Source: Vibrio sp. NTOU-M3
GTDB taxonomy: Bacteria; Pseudomonadota; Gammaproteobacteria; Enterobacterales; Vibrionaceae
Length of the DNA: 64,000 bases
Assembly (NCBI RefSeq): GCF_040869035.1
Contig: NZ_CP162101.1
Coordinates: 1,426,001-1,490,000, forward strand
Direction of reading: 5' to 3'
Of this stretch, positions 8,767 to 18,489 are shown in pieces. The notes beneath the pieces are model-generated. The model saw only the letters and a program-made list of their open reading frames with translations, had not been told where the DNA came from and ran no database searches. Made by a program: the position numbers and the translations under genes. Every line of letters begins with the position of its first letter. The first letter of the stretch is position 1.

Positions 8767-10717
8767 TCACTTCTCACTCAAAAGCAAATTAATGCTACCA
8801 ATTGTCTTATTCACAAGTGTTATTTTCTTTGTGTCTCAGATGTATACATTGAGTTTGGCGTTTGAAAGTGAAAAAGAAAATGTCATTGAACGAGTAACCG
8901 TGCTTGCAAAAGGAGTGGCATACAACTTACAAGCAGCAATTTTATTTAATGATGAACTGACGGCAACAGAAGTACTTTCTGCGTTCTCTGCGGATGACGA
9001 AGTGCTGAGAGTAAAACTGTATACGCAAGATAGTCGTCTTTTCTCCATGTACGAACGTGACAATGTAACTGCTCCTGTGCCAAATGATGCCCAGCAAAGT
9101 GAACTATCACGTAAACAGCAGTCAATTGGAGATAAACACATTTACTTGGTTGTCCCCGTTGTTGTTGAACACGAGACTATCGCAAGTTTACGTGTTGTTA
9201 TCTCAAAAGACTCGTACAACGATCTATATCGTAGCGCACTCAACAACGCTGCTTTGTTCCTAATATTTTTGATTATGTCTGCAACCATGCTTTATCTGAT
9301 GGTTCAGAAAGTCATCATTGAACCTGTCTACTCGTTGAATCAAGGGATGCGGACCTTTATTGAGCGTAAGCGCCATACAGGAAAAATCACGACAAAATCA
9401 AATGATGAAATTGGGCATTTGGTTGCGGCATTTAACACAATGATCGATAGGTTAGAGCAAAGAGAAAAACAAGTTGCTTTTACGTTGGATAAGCTCGAAG
9501 AAGAAAAGTCATTTGCGAATGAAGTGGTTGAGACAGTTCAGCATGCGCTCGTTGTGGTAAACCAAAAGGGTGAGGTTATCCACTTTAATGCAGCGACGTG
9601 TGAGGTATTTCGTTGCACAAGCGCTTATTTGAAGGGAGTGCACCTAAGCTCACTAATTGACACTTCGAATAAGTTAATTAGCCAAGCGATCAATAATGGA
9701 ATTGAGTTTAGTGAACGCCAGTTATGGGTAACAGATGTATTTGGTCATAACCAGCTATTACAAGTTAGTTGTACTAAGTTATCTAAAGTTGGGCAAATGT
9801 TGTTTGCTATACAGGATGTAACTGATGTTGAGGCAGCACTAAGTCGTCAAAGGTTGGCTGCGGGCGTATTTGAAAATAGCCAAGATGGTTTGATGGTGGT
9901 GAATCAAGATGGGGTAATTACCATGGTAAACCCAGCGGTAACAAACTTGTTGGGATATGCTCAAGAAACCATGATTGACCGAAAACCAAGTGATGTTTTA
10001 GAGTGGCAACAGTTTATGTCCCTGATGCCAACCATCGAAGAGTCGGTGGTAAACTACGGCCAATGGCAGGGTGAAATTTGGGAAAAACACATTTTTGGTC
10101 ACCTTGTACCAATGTTTGTGAAAGTCAGTAGAATCGTTAATCACGATGATGATCAGCTTTATGACTTTGTTTTCATACTCTCTGATCTATCGAATATAAA
10201 AGAGATGGAGCGGCTTGAATATCTTGCTCACCATGATTCTCTAACAGGCCTTGCAAATCGTGCTCAGCTATACCGTTCATTAGATGAAACCTTACGGGAC
10301 CAAACGAGTAAAACAGCGTTTGCCTTGTTATACATTGACTTAGATGGTTTTAAGGCAGTGAATGACACCTATGGGCATGATGCGGGTGATGAAGTCCTAA
10401 AACAAGTCTCTGAAAGGCTACTATCTCAAGTTCGTTCTCAAGATCTGGTTGCGAGGCTCTCAGGGGATGAGTTTGTTGTATTGATCAACCCAACAGACCC
10501 AGACAATGTCCAAGTTTTAGCAGAAAGGCTAATTACGTTAATCGGTCAAGACATCATTTATAAAGGGCGTTCTGTTAATGTTGGTGCAAGTATTGGCGCT
10601 AATGTAATAACGGACCGAAATAAATCTCTAGACGACATTATGAAAGCAGCCGATACGGCGATGTACAATGCGAAAAGCAAAGGCAAAGGCTGTTTTGTGA
10701 TGGCAAAGGCGTCGTAA
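8753..10717 (+). CDS. Membrane diguanylate cyclase: CHASE8-HAMP-PAS-PAS-GGDEF
   Basis: 654 residues. TM1 is at about 13-32, followed by a periplasmic CHASE8-like sensor (about 35-160) and TM2 at 162-182. A HAMP linker ending NDEIGHLVAAFNTMIDRLE comes next, then a coiled coil, two PAS domains (about 255-360 and 370-480) and a GGDEF domain (about 490-650: HHDSLTGLANRAQL, DLDGFKAVNDTYGHDAGDEVL). The active-site motif is SGDEF, and an RSQD inhibitory I-site lies five residues upstream, so the enzyme should make c-di-GMP with product inhibition. No EAL domain. The YfiN-like CHASE8/HAMP front end fits regulation by the neighbouring YfiR-like protein. The two PAS domains are an addition compared with YfiN. 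Confidence 0.9.
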   Translation: MSVLNHFSLKSKLMLPIVLFTSVIFFVSQMYTLSLAFESEKENVIERVTVLAKGVAYNLQAAILFNDELTATEVLSAFSADDEVLRVKLYTQDSRLFSMYERDNVTAPVPNDAQQSELSRKQQSIGDKHIYLVVPVVVEHETIASLRVVISKDSYNDLYRSALNNAALFLIFLIMSATMLYLMVQKVIIEPVYSLNQGMRTFIERKRHTGKITTKSNDEIGHLVAAFNTMIDRLEQREKQVAFTLDKLEEEKSFANEVVETVQHALVVVNQKGEVIHFNAATCEVFRCTSAYLKGVHLSSLIDTSNKLISQAINNGIEFSERQLWVTDVFGHNQLLQVSCTKLSKVGQMLFAIQDVTDVEAALSRQRLAAGVFENSQDGLMVVNQDGVITMVNPAVTNLLGYAQETMIDRKPSDVLEWQQFMSLMPTIEESVVNYGQWQGEIWEKHIFGHLVPMFVKVSRIVNHDDDQLYDFVFILSDLSNIKEMERLEYLAHHDSLTGLANRAQLYRSLDETLRDQTSKTAFALLYIDLDGFKAVNDTYGHDAGDEVLKQVSERLLSQVRSQDLVARLSGDEFVVLINPTDPDNVQVLAERLITLIGQDIIYKGRSVNVGASIGANVITDRNKSLDDIMKAADTAMYNAKSKGKGCFVMAKAS

Positions 10718-10801
10718 GCCTGCTGAGTCTCACTTTGTTGACTATATTTTTTTAAAGTTACTCGTTAGTATCTGACGAAAACAAATCAAAAGGTTAGTTA
10801 C

Positions 10802-11818
10802 ATGAAAGTACTAGTAACCGGTGGTATGGGTTATATAGGAAGCCATACTTGTATTCAGATGATCGAAGCAGGAATGACACCTGTTATTCTCGATAACCTA
10901 TACAACAGCAAAAAAACAGTATTAGAACGAATTGAAACTGTTGCTGGGGAAATGCCCGCATTTATTGAAGGCGACATTCGCGATAAGTCGCTACTGGTTT
11001 CTGTGCTTAAAGAGCACAACATTGAAGCAGTAATCCACTTTGCAGGCCTAAAAGCTGTGGGAGAGTCTGTTGAGAAGCCATTAGAGTATTATGATAACAA
11101 CGTACATGGCACGCTTGTTCTAGTTGATGCAATGCGCGAAGTGGGTGTTAAAACTCTTGTGTTCAGTTCTTCCGCAACAGTTTATGGCGATCCGGCTTCT
11201 GTGCCTATTACTGAAGATTTCCCTACGAGCGCAACAAACCCATATGGTCGCAGCAAGCTAATGGTGGAAGAGTGCCTAGGAGATTTCCACAAAGCAAACC
11301 CAGATTGGAGTATCACGTTACTGCGTTACTTTAATCCAGTCGGCTCACATCCAACGGGATTATTGGGTGAAGACCCGCAAGGCATTCCAAATAACTTAAT
11401 GCCGTTTGTGTCTCAAGTTGCAGTAGGGCGTCGAGAGTTCCTATCGGTATTTGGTAACGACTACCCAACGAAAGATGGCACTGGTGTTCGCGATTACATC
11501 CATGTCATGGACTTATCTGATGGTCACGTTGCTGCTTTAGAAAAAGTGGGCAAGAAAAATGGCTTGCACGTATATAACTTAGGTACGGGCAATGGATACA
11601 GTGTGCTGGAAATGGTTCAAGCATTCGAAAAGGCTTCCGGTCGCGAAGTTCCATATAAACTTGTTGACCGTCGTCCTGGTGATATCGCCGAGTGTTGGGC
11701 GGATCCAGCGAAAGCAATGAATGAACTCGATTGGAAAGCGATTCGTACACTTGATGATATGACAGCCGATGGCTGGCGTTGGCAATCGAATAACCCAGAA
11801 GGGTACCCTGAAGCGTAA
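10802..11818 (+). CDS. galE: UDP-glucose 4-epimerase
   Basis: 338 residues, the standard length. The N-terminal NAD-binding loop is GGMGYIGSHT, the FAGLKAVGESVEKPLEYYDNN segment and SSSATVYG follow, and the catalytic Tyr-Lys pair is in NPYGRSK. RYFNPVGSHPTGLLGEDP and DYIHVMDL complete the substrate site. It interconverts UDP-glucose and UDP-galactose, supplying precursors for LPS, capsule and exopolysaccharide. It is a single gene here with its own terminator, not in a gal operon. An 84-base spacer separates it from the cyclase gene. Confidence 0.96.
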   Translation: MKVLVTGGMGYIGSHTCIQMIEAGMTPVILDNLYNSKKTVLERIETVAGEMPAFIEGDIRDKSLLVSVLKEHNIEAVIHFAGLKAVGESVEKPLEYYDNNVHGTLVLVDAMREVGVKTLVFSSSATVYGDPASVPITEDFPTSATNPYGRSKLMVEECLGDFHKANPDWSITLLRYFNPVGSHPTGLLGEDPQGIPNNLMPFVSQVAVGRREFLSVFGNDYPTKDGTGVRDYIHVMDLSDGHVAALEKVGKKNGLHVYNLGTGNGYSVLEMVQAFEKASGREVPYKLVDRRPGDIAECWADPAKAMNELDWKAIRTLDDMTADGWRWQSNNPEGYPEA

Positions 11819-11834
11819 ATTTACTGCATGATGA

Positions 11835-11864
11835 AAGCCTTCGTTTATTAACGAAGGCTTTTTT
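11835..11864 (+). terminator. Rho-independent terminator of galE
   Basis: An 11-base-pair stem AAGCCTTCGTT/AACGAAGGCTT with a 4-base loop, followed by a run of T (11859-11864). It begins 17 bases after the galE stop. Confidence 0.92.
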
Positions 11865-11906
11865 ATAGCCAACAGTTTTGTCGCCACATTGACTTGTAGA
11901 TAAAAT

Positions 11907-11930
11907 AAAAGCCACCAAAAGGTGGCTTTT
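11907..11930. terminator. Bidirectional terminator between galE and nap operon
   Basis: AAAAGCCACC/GGTGGCTTTT with an AAAA loop. Read on the minus strand it ends in TTTTATTTT and lies 31 bases beyond the last nap-operon gene, so it mainly ends that operon. Confidence 0.88.
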
Positions 11931-11960
11931 AACGTATCAACATAAATAGGCAAATGTTGA

Positions 11961-12095
11961 TTATGATTGCTTATCTTTGCCCATAGACAAGAGCCAAACG
12001 GAAACTGCAGCAACAGCAACAAAGCCCGATAGAATGATAACTGGCATAGCGCTGTAACCTAAGATATGCCAAATTGCTGATTCTAATGTACTCAT
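11961..12095 (-). CDS. Nap-associated 44-residue membrane microprotein (TIGR02808-like)
   Basis: A minus-strand frame from ATG 12095 to TAA 11961 encodes 44 residues starting MSTLESAIWHILGYSAMPV and continuing through one clear transmembrane helix to a short basic tail (MGKDKQS). It lies 11 bases after napC and just before the operon terminator, with GGGGACAA upstream of its start. Size, single helix and position match the small protein family TIGR02808, known from Vibrio and Photobacterium near periplasmic nitrate reductase genes. The role is unknown. By analogy with NapE-type small proteins it may help assemble or stabilise the membrane electron-donor complex, which is inference only. Confidence 0.8.
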   Translation of the reverse strand: MSTLESAIWHILGYSAMPVIILSGFVAVAAVSVWLLSMGKDKQS

Positions 12096-12106
12096 TGTTT
12101 GTCCCC

Positions 12107-12685
12107 TTATTGCCAGCCTTCAACGCCATGCATGTTTGGAAGTTTGTGCGCGATGCCTTTATGGCAGTCTACACAGGTTTTTTCACCAGATGCTAAAGCA
12201 GTTGAGTGTTGTTTTGCACTTCTTGAGCCTTGTTCAGAAAAATCCATAAACTCAAACTCATGACAATTTCGACATTCAAGTGAATCATTATTTTTCAAAC
12301 GAGCCCACTCACGTTCTGCGAGGTGTGCACGACGTTGTTCGAATTTCTCAGGAGTGTCTATTGTTTTCAAAACATAATGCGCAAAGAGCTCTTTCGATGC
12401 TTGCACCTTACGAACGATCTTATCTGTCCATTCATGAGGTACATGACAGTCTGAACAAATAGCTCGAACACCTGAACGGTTAGAGTAGTGGATAGTCTCT
12501 TGTATTTCAGCAACGATGGGAGCATGACACCCTGAACAGAATTCCTCGGTGTTAGTCGCTTCCATACCCGTGTTAAATGCGCCCCAGAATAGAAGACCAC
12601 CAGCAAACCCCATCGCTAAAACAACGCCAACGGCAGCTTTACTTGGGCTTGTTAGTCTCTTCCAAAACGCTTTAAGTATTTTCAT
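12107..12685 (-). CDS. napC: NapC, tetrahaem membrane quinol dehydrogenase
   Basis: 192 residues of the NapC/NirT family. An N-terminal membrane anchor (about 15-38) is followed by four CxxCH haem sites: CSGCH, CSDCH, CRNCH and CVDCH. It takes electrons from menaquinol or ubiquinol at the inner membrane and passes them to NapB/NapA in the periplasm. Position after napB fits the napFDABC order of Vibrio, which lacks napGH. Confidence 0.95.
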   Translation of the reverse strand: MKILKAFWKRLTSPSKAAVGVVLAMGFAGGLLFWGAFNTGMEATNTEEFCSGCHAPIVAEIQETIHYSNRSGVRAICSDCHVPHEWTDKIVRKVQASKELFAHYVLKTIDTPEKFEQRRAHLAEREWARLKNNDSLECRNCHEFEFMDFSEQGSRSAKQHSTALASGEKTCVDCHKGIAHKLPNMHGVEGWQ

Positions 12686-12715
12686 AGATAGCCTCTTTTT
12701 CGTATTGGTTGGCTA

Positions 12716-13174
12716 TTACTTGCGTAACGAATCAACGCGCTGGAATTCGTTATTAACTAACGGCTTAGCATTGGCTTGTGGAACGTGACATTGCAAGCAG
12801 AAGTAACGACGAGGTGAAACATCAGCAAGCACCGCGTCTTCGCGGTTCATATAGTGAGTCACACTGATTTTCGTTGCACCCATTTCTTTTGCATTTTTCC
12901 AACTATGACAGGCTAAGCACTTGTTTGCGTTAAGTGAAACTTCGTATCCACGAATATTATGGGGGATAAGTGGTGGCTGATACACAAAGTCTGTATCAAG
13001 TACCTGTTCTTTAGGGTATTTCTTAAAGTCATCGGCTGGGCGCGTGTCTTCAAGATTTGAAGCTCCACGTAAAGACTCAAGTCCACCGATACCACCAGGG
13101 TTGTCAATTTCAGCTTGAGCAACACCCGCAACCAATGCACCAACAGATAACAGTGCAATGACAAATTTTCTCAT
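12716..13174 (-). CDS. napB: NapB, dihaem cytochrome c subunit of periplasmic nitrate reductase
   Basis: 152 residues from the ATG at 13174, which has GGAG upstream and begins a clean signal peptide (MRKFVIALLSVGALVAGVAQA). A longer in-frame start at 13237 would put a non-signal extension in front and is rejected. Two haem sites, CLACH and CLQCH, plus the DFVYQPPLIPHNIRGYEV segment, are typical of NapB. It relays electrons from NapC to NapA in the periplasm. Confidence 0.95.
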   Translation of the reverse strand: MRKFVIALLSVGALVAGVAQAEIDNPGGIGGLESLRGASNLEDTRPADDFKKYPKEQVLDTDFVYQPPLIPHNIRGYEVSLNANKCLACHSWKNAKEMGATKISVTHYMNREDAVLADVSPRRYFCLQCHVPQANAKPLVNNEFQRVDSLRK

Positions 13175-13243
13175 GATAATTCTCCGCCTTAGGCTAATTC
13201 TTTGGGCTGCCAAACAAGTTGGCAGCCATGCATTCATTGCTAG

Positions 13244-15733
13244 TTATGCGATCTTAGTGATTTTTACAGGACACTTTTTAAAGTCAGTTTGTTTAGAAAG
13301 TGGGTCTGTAGCATCAAGAATTAACTTGTTAATCAAAATGCGTGCATCAAAGAATGGTACAAAGACCAAACCTTCAGGTGGGCGGTTACGACCGCGAGTT
13401 TCGACGCGAACGCGAACTTCGCCACGTTTGTTAGAAATAAGAACTTCGTCACCACGACGAACACCTTTCGCTTTCGCATCTGCTGGGTGCATGTAACAAA
13501 CTGCATCTGGAACCGCTTTATACAGTTCTGGAACACGACGTGTCATAGTGCCGGTGTGCCAATGCTCTAGTACACGACCAGTACATAGCCACATATCAAA
13601 TTCAGCATCTGGAGATTCAGGTGGTGCTTCGTATGGTGCGGAGATTATGAATGCTTTGCCATCAGGCTTGCCGTAGAAGTCCCACCCAGAGCCTTTTTTA
13701 GCATATGGATCTGAACCTTCCTTAAAGCGCCAAAGTGTTTCTTTGCCATCTACAACTGGCCAACGAAGCCCACGTACTTGATGGTAGACATCGTAAGGCG
13801 CTAAATCGTGAGCTTTACCACGTCCAAACGTTGCATACTCTTCAAACAGACCTTTTTGAACGTAGTATCCAAAGTGGTGAGCGTCATCATTGAGTTCTTT
13901 TGCTTCTTCGACAGAGAACTTATCAACGACGCCATTTTTGAATAGCATGTCATACATTGTCTTACCACGGTATTGTGGTGCTTTTGCTAGTTGCTCTTCC
14001 GTCCAGACTTCTTCCATTTTGAAGCGCTTAGAAAACTCCATGACTTGCCATAGATCTGACTTAGACTCGCCAATGGTTTCTACTTGTTGATACCAAGCTT
14101 GGGTACGACGTTCAGCGTTACCATATGCGCCTTCTTTTTCTACCCACATTGCTGTTGGCAAGATTAGGTCGGCAGCTTGTGCAGTAGCAGTAGGGTATGG
14201 GTCTGAACACACAATAAAGTTTTCAGGGTTGCGGTAACCCGGTAGACGCTCGCCATTAATGTTTGGGCCAGCCTGCATGTTATTATTACACATAACCCAG
14301 TAAGCATTCAGCTTTCCATCACGCAGCATGCGATCTTGAAGTACGGCGTGGTATCCAGGTTTTGGAGGAATGACACCATCAGGAATATTCCAGATCTTCT
14401 CAGCAACCTTACGGTGTTTCGGATTTGCCACCACCATATCAGCAGGAAGACGGTGAGCAAACGTACCCACTTCGCGCGCTGTACCACAAGCAGAAGGTTG
14501 ACCAGTCAATGAGAATGGGCTGTTACCCGGTGTTGCGATTTTACCAGTAAGCAGGTGAAGGTTATAAATTAGGCTGTTTACCCAAACACCACGTGTATGC
14601 TGGTTTGTACCCATAGTCCAAAGTGACATAACTTTGGTATTTGGATCTGCATACTGCTTAGCTAGTTCGACCAATTGCTCTTCAGAGACACCAGACATCT
14701 CGGCTGACTTCTCAAGTGTGTATGGCGCAACAGAGTTCTTATATTCCTCGAATGAGATAGAAGTTAACTTACCAGAGTTTGGATTCGCTGCGGCTTTTTG
14801 TAGTGGATCATCATCTCGAAGACCGTAACCAATGTCAGTCGCAGTTTGTTTAAAGTTGGTGTGTTTATTAACAAAATCCCAGTTCACAGCATCATTTTGG
14901 ATGATGTAATTTGCAATGTAGTTTGCAATTACAAGGTCTGTTTGAGGTTTGAAAATGTAGCCTTTATCAGCAAGTTCAAATGAACGATGGAAATATGTAG
15001 AAAGTACATTTACCTTAACGTGCGGATGGCTTAGGCGTCGGTCAGTAATGCGAGTCCAAAGTACAGGGTGCATTTCAGCCATGTTTGAACCCCAAAGCAC
15101 AAACGAGTCAGCTGCTTCGAAGTCATCGTAACATCCCATTGGCTCATCAATACCGAATGTACGCATGAAAGCGCCTACAGCTGATGCCATACAGTGACGA
15201 GCATTCGGGTCGATATTGTTAGAACGGAAGCCTGCTTTCATCATTTTTGCTGCAGCGTAGCCTTCCATAACGGTCCATTGACCAGAGCCAAACATACCAA
15301 CGCCAGATGGGCCTTGTTTCTTAAGCGCTTCTTTCCACTTTTCTGCCATCGTATCAAACGCAACATCCCAAGACACTGGTGTGAAGTCACCATCTTTGTG
15401 GAACTTGCCGTCCTTCATGCGAAGTAGTGGTTGAGTGAGTCGGTCCTGACCATACATGATCTTTGACAGGAAATAACCTTTGATACAGTTAAGTCCCTTG
15501 TTTACTGGTGCTTCTGGGTCACCTTGTGTCGCAACGACTTTACCGTTTTGAGTACCTACCAATACAGAACAGCCAGTACCACAAAAACGACAAGGTGCTT
15601 TGTCCCATTTAATCGCTGTTTGGTCTGAGCTGGCAATCAGGTTGGTTGCTGAAGCAGGGAGTGTGACTCCTGCTACGGCTGCCGCTGATGCTGCTGCGTT
15701 TGCTTTCACAAACGCGCGTCTTGTCATTTTCAT
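13244..15733 (-). CDS. napA: NapA, periplasmic nitrate reductase catalytic subunit
   Basis: 829 residues, the normal length. A twin-arginine signal ([13 protein letters not shown]...) directs folded export. The [4Fe-4S] cluster ligands are C48, C51, C55 and C83 (CRFCGTGC ... NCIKG). The molybdenum-ligating cysteine is C181 in ARHCMASA. The C-terminal part carries the molybdopterin dinucleotide-binding domain ([18 protein letters not shown]). It reduces nitrate to nitrite in the periplasm. It overlaps napD by 4 bases (ATGA). Molybdenum-cofactor genes moeA/moeB lie elsewhere in this window. Confidence 0.98.
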   Translation of the reverse strand: MKMTRRAFVKANAAASAAAVAGVTLPASATNLIASSDQTAIKWDKAPCRFCGTGCSVLVGTQNGKVVATQGDPEAPVNKGLNCIKGYFLSKIMYGQDRLTQPLLRMKDGKFHKDGDFTPVSWDVAFDTMAEKWKEALKKQGPSGVGMFGSGQWTVMEGYAAAKMMKAGFRSNNIDPNARHCMASAVGAFMRTFGIDEPMGCYDDFEAADSFVLWGSNMAEMHPVLWTRITDRRLSHPHVKVNVLSTYFHRSFELADKGYIFKPQTDLVIANYIANYIIQNDAVNWDFVNKHTNFKQTATDIGYGLRDDDPLQKAAANPNSGKLTSISFEEYKNSVAPYTLEKSAEMSGVSEEQLVELAKQYADPNTKVMSLWTMGTNQHTRGVWVNSLIYNLHLLTGKIATPGNSPFSLTGQPSACGTAREVGTFAHRLPADMVVANPKHRKVAEKIWNIPDGVIPPKPGYHAVLQDRMLRDGKLNAYWVMCNNNMQAGPNINGERLPGYRNPENFIVCSDPYPTATAQAADLILPTAMWVEKEGAYGNAERRTQAWYQQVETIGESKSDLWQVMEFSKRFKMEEVWTEEQLAKAPQYRGKTMYDMLFKNGVVDKFSVEEAKELNDDAHHFGYYVQKGLFEEYATFGRGKAHDLAPYDVYHQVRGLRWPVVDGKETLWRFKEGSDPYAKKGSGWDFYGKPDGKAFIISAPYEAPPESPDAEFDMWLCTGRVLEHWHTGTMTRRVPELYKAVPDAVCYMHPADAKAKGVRRGDEVLISNKRGEVRVRVETRGRNRPPEGLVFVPFFDARILINKLILDATDPLSKQTDFKKCPVKITKIA

Positions 15734-16035
15734 ACTTCACCCTCAGTTTGGGAATGTTGAGTTCCAGTGTCTTCGTCCGTGTCATTGAGCGTCGATTCGA
15801 TTTGGTGGTAAACCAAAACAGTGCTCAATACATTCGGCAAATTATTAATTGCATCAATGGTATCGGTGATAAAGCCTTGATTTTCTGTTTCAAGTACCAC
15901 CACGATCTTTCCTTCTGGGCTTTCACCAAACACTTCAGCGTTATCGAAACGTTCGATTTCCGCTTTGATGGTTTCAAGCTGCTCAGGCGGAACATGTACC
16001 ACTAAGCTTGAAATATGCACTTCATTTAGTGACAT
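15730..16035 (-). CDS. napD: NapD, NapA-specific TAT signal chaperone
   Basis: 101 residues from the ATG at 16035 (GAGAG upstream). An in-frame ATG at 16119 would run into napF and is not used. The ferredoxin-like NapD fold is recognisable: [63 protein letters not shown]. NapD binds the NapA twin-arginine signal peptide and holds it back until the cofactor is inserted. The C-terminus has an acidic tail ([18 protein letters not shown]), and the stop overlaps the napA start. Confidence 0.94.
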   Translation of the reverse strand: MSLNEVHISSLVVHVPPEQLETIKAEIERFDNAEVFGESPEGKIVVVLETENQGFITDTIDAINNLPNVLSTVLVYHQIESTLNDTDEDTGTQHSQTEGEV

Positions 16036-16046
16036 TAATTCTCTCG

Positions 16047-16544
16047 TTATTGTTTTACGTTGCTCACATTGATGGATGAAGTAGGGCACACCGATACACA
16101 TGCGCCGCAACCTGAACATTCATCAAGACTTAAAATTGGTTGTGCTACTTTACCAAGTTGTGGTTTGAACCGAATTGCCATGGTCTCGCACATATCACCA
16201 CAACTTCTGCATTCCACATTTTGCTTAGCTAAGCAATTTGAGGTTATTTCAGCTTTCGCTTCCCATGGTTGCTCAGTTTTGCTTAGAAATAAGGGTTCCG
16301 GACATGCCTCTGCGCACTTGTAGCAAAACGTGCACTCGTCAACGGAAAAATCGACAGTTGGAAAACCGCCATCACCTTGTCTGATGATTTTCGTTTCACA
16401 ACTATCCACGCATTTTTCGCATCGGGTACACTGCTCTGTGAACAGGGCGCCATTTGCCAGCCAAGGAAGACGAACAGAGTTGTCCTCTTTAACATTTCTG
16501 GAAAACAAGCGTCGTTTTAAGAGATCTACCACTGCGATATCCAC
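16047..16544 (-). CDS. napF: NapF, ferredoxin-type maturation protein
   Basis: 165 residues with four cysteine clusters for [4Fe-4S] centres: CTRCEKCVDSC, CTFCYKCAEACP, CRSCGDMCE and CSGCGACVSVCP. NapF is a cytoplasmic iron-sulfur protein that interacts with NapA before export and helps load its cluster. First gene of the operon; the promoter region lies between it and divergent narQ. Confidence 0.95.
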   Translation of the reverse strand: MDIAVVDLLKRRLFSRNVKEDNSVRLPWLANGALFTEQCTRCEKCVDSCETKIIRQGDGGFPTVDFSVDECTFCYKCAEACPEPLFLSKTEQPWEAKAEITSNCLAKQNVECRSCGDMCETMAIRFKPQLGKVAQPILSLDECSGCGACVSVCPTSSINVSNVKQ

Positions 16545-16777
16545 AAAATAGGAATATGTATAAGCTTAGCTCACAATCCCTATTAATAAACTGTCATTTA
16601 TCAATACAGAAATTGTAGTTTTTGACATATTCGTATAAATACCTCTTAGGGGGTAATTGGTTTAGGTTCTTGTTTTAGATCAATTAATTCCGTCAAGATT
16701 GATCACATATTGATAGCATTCTCAACGAATGCTCATTCATGATTCGTAATATTAGAGAATAAAAGCTAGGAGAGAGG
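16545..16777. promoter_or_regulatory. nap / narQP divergent control region with Fnr and NarP sites
   Basis: Reading toward napF (minus strand), TACAAT at 16617-16612 is a good -10. A NarP/NarL 7-2-7 heptamer pair lies at 16640-16655 (TACCTCT, 2 bases, GGGGGTA), with one mismatch to the TACYYMT/AKRRGTA consensus. An Fnr box at 16670-16683 (TTGTT-N4-ATCAA) matches 9 of 10 consensus bases. From the inferred start near 16605 the centres fall at about -43 (NarP) and -72 (Fnr). This arrangement resembles the enterobacterial napF promoter, where Fnr sits upstream of a NarP site near -44. Confidence 0.75.
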
Positions 16778-18478
16778 GTGTTTAAGAGAGCAAAAAAATC
16801 AGTTGTAAGCACGATAGCTACGGCTATGGTGCTTATTTTGCTTTTGTCTGTCGCAACCACGAGTTTTGCGATTATTACATTAGCTTCCAGCCTTAACGAT
16901 GCCGAAGCAGTAAACGTATCTGGTTCCATGCGAATGCAGAGCTACCGTCTCGCTCACGACATTCAGAGCCAGTCAGTGGATTACTCCGATCACATTTATA
17001 TGTTTGAACGTTCCATATACTCTCCTTCTATGAAGGCACTTCAAAATTGGACTGTGCCAGATGACATCACACATGATTACTACCGTTTGATCATTCGGTG
17101 GCATGAATTAAAGACGGTTTTAGAAAGTCATGATAGAGAGCGTTACCTTGTCTTGGTTGCTGGTTTTGTCGATCAAATAGATGCTTTCGTTTTCAAACTT
17201 CAAAACTTTTCAGAACAAAAATTGATAAAGCTTGCGTGGGTAGGTGGGCTTGGTCTCGGTGGTATTTTACTTGTAAGTATTTTTGTTGTGCATTTTGTTC
17301 GTAGAGAGGTCGTTAGCCCATTGAGTGCGCTCGTTTTGGCGAGTGAACAAATGCAATCACGGTCGTTTGATGTCGAATTGAATGTGATTAGTGACAATGA
17401 GTTAGGTATCCTCACTCGCGGTTTTAATAATATGGCCCGAGAGCTTGGCAAGCTTTATAGAGGGCTGGAGCAAGCAGTAAACGAAAAAACTCATAAGCTA
17501 CAAAATGCGAACCAATCTTTACAAGTCTTGTACCACTCTTCTCAAGAGCTTACGGCTTCACGCATCAGTCCCGAGAACTTTCAATCAATCTTAAAACATA
17601 TTGTAAGTATTGAAGGTATTGTCTCTGCACGTCTTGAAATGAAAGAAGTTGGAGAGAAAAGCCTGATTTTTGAACAGGGTGATATCGACGAAGAGCGTTT
17701 AAGCAATTTACCCCTTGAACTTGATGGTAATAACTTAGGAAATTTGTACTGGCAAGCAGGCCTACCATGTCCAGACCAAGCTCTTATCGATAATTTCGCA
17801 CAAATTTTGTCCCGAGCAGTGTATTACAATCATACCCAAAGGCAGTCAGAGCAACTTCTATTAATGGAAGAGCGAGCGACAATTGCGAGAGAGTTACATG
17901 ACTCTTTGGCTCAATCTTTATCTTATTTGAAAATACAAGTTTCTCTTCTTAAGCGTACTATCAAAAAGCTGCCTAATGACTGTCCGATGGATAAAACTAA
18001 TACTGTAATTAGTGAATTGGATACGGGATTATCAGCCGCTTATACGCAGCTAAGAGAATTATTGACAACATTTAGGTTAACGATCAAAGAAGGCAGTTTT
18101 GGCCAAGCTCTTCACGAAATGGTAAATCAGCTGGCAACTCAAACAGATGCAGAAATTTCATTATCCAACGAGCTGTCTTCTATCGAGCTTGATGCTCACC
18201 ATCAAGTGCATTTATTACAGCTGATCAGAGAAGCGACGATTAATGCAATTAAGCACTCTGAAGCGACCAATATCGCAATTAATTGTTTCGAAGATACACA
18301 AGAAATCCACGTTTCAATCGAGGATAATGGTGTTGGTTTTGAGCAACACGAAGACAAACTGAACCATTATGGCATGAGTATTATGCAAGAGAGAGCTGCT
18401 AGGCTAAATGCCACCCTAAAATTAACATCGAAACCGAGTAAAGGCTGTAAAGTTGAACTCACTTTTCAAACCAGTTAA
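16778..18478 (+). CDS. narQ: NarQ-type nitrate/nitrite sensor histidine kinase
   Basis: 566 residues from a GTG start at 16778, preceded by GGAGAGAG. Two transmembrane helices (about 10-32 and 150-170) flank a periplasmic helical sensor containing the nitrate P-box, VSGSMRMQSYRLA, at about 47-59. A HAMP domain follows (SPLSALVLASEQM ... DNELGILTRGFNNMARELG), then a linker region, the HisKA_3 motif ARELHDSLAQSLSYLKIQ with H374 as phosphorylation site, and the HATPase (NAIKHSEATN, IEDNGVGF). It lacks nothing expected of a NarX/NarQ kinase. It is followed 11 bases later by narP and stands divergent to nap. Confidence 0.93.
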   Translation: MFKRAKKSVVSTIATAMVLILLLSVATTSFAIITLASSLNDAEAVNVSGSMRMQSYRLAHDIQSQSVDYSDHIYMFERSIYSPSMKALQNWTVPDDITHDYYRLIIRWHELKTVLESHDRERYLVLVAGFVDQIDAFVFKLQNFSEQKLIKLAWVGGLGLGGILLVSIFVVHFVRREVVSPLSALVLASEQMQSRSFDVELNVISDNELGILTRGFNNMARELGKLYRGLEQAVNEKTHKLQNANQSLQVLYHSSQELTASRISPENFQSILKHIVSIEGIVSARLEMKEVGEKSLIFEQGDIDEERLSNLPLELDGNNLGNLYWQAGLPCPDQALIDNFAQILSRAVYYNHTQRQSEQLLLMEERATIARELHDSLAQSLSYLKIQVSLLKRTIKKLPNDCPMDKTNTVISELDTGLSAAYTQLRELLTTFRLTIKEGSFGQALHEMVNQLATQTDAEISLSNELSSIELDAHHQVHLLQLIREATINAIKHSEATNIAINCFEDTQEIHVSIEDNGVGFEQHEDKLNHYGMSIMQERAARLNATLKLTSKPSKGCKVELTFQTS

Positions 18479-18489
18479 GGAACCGCATT

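Noticed and set aside
13333..13536. ORFs in other frames within the nap genes
   Set aside because: Shadow frames of napA/napB/napC with no independent support.
16696..16720. TTGATCACATATTGAT as an Fnr box
   Set aside because: The second half does not match ATCAA. The 9/10 site at 16670-16683 is better.
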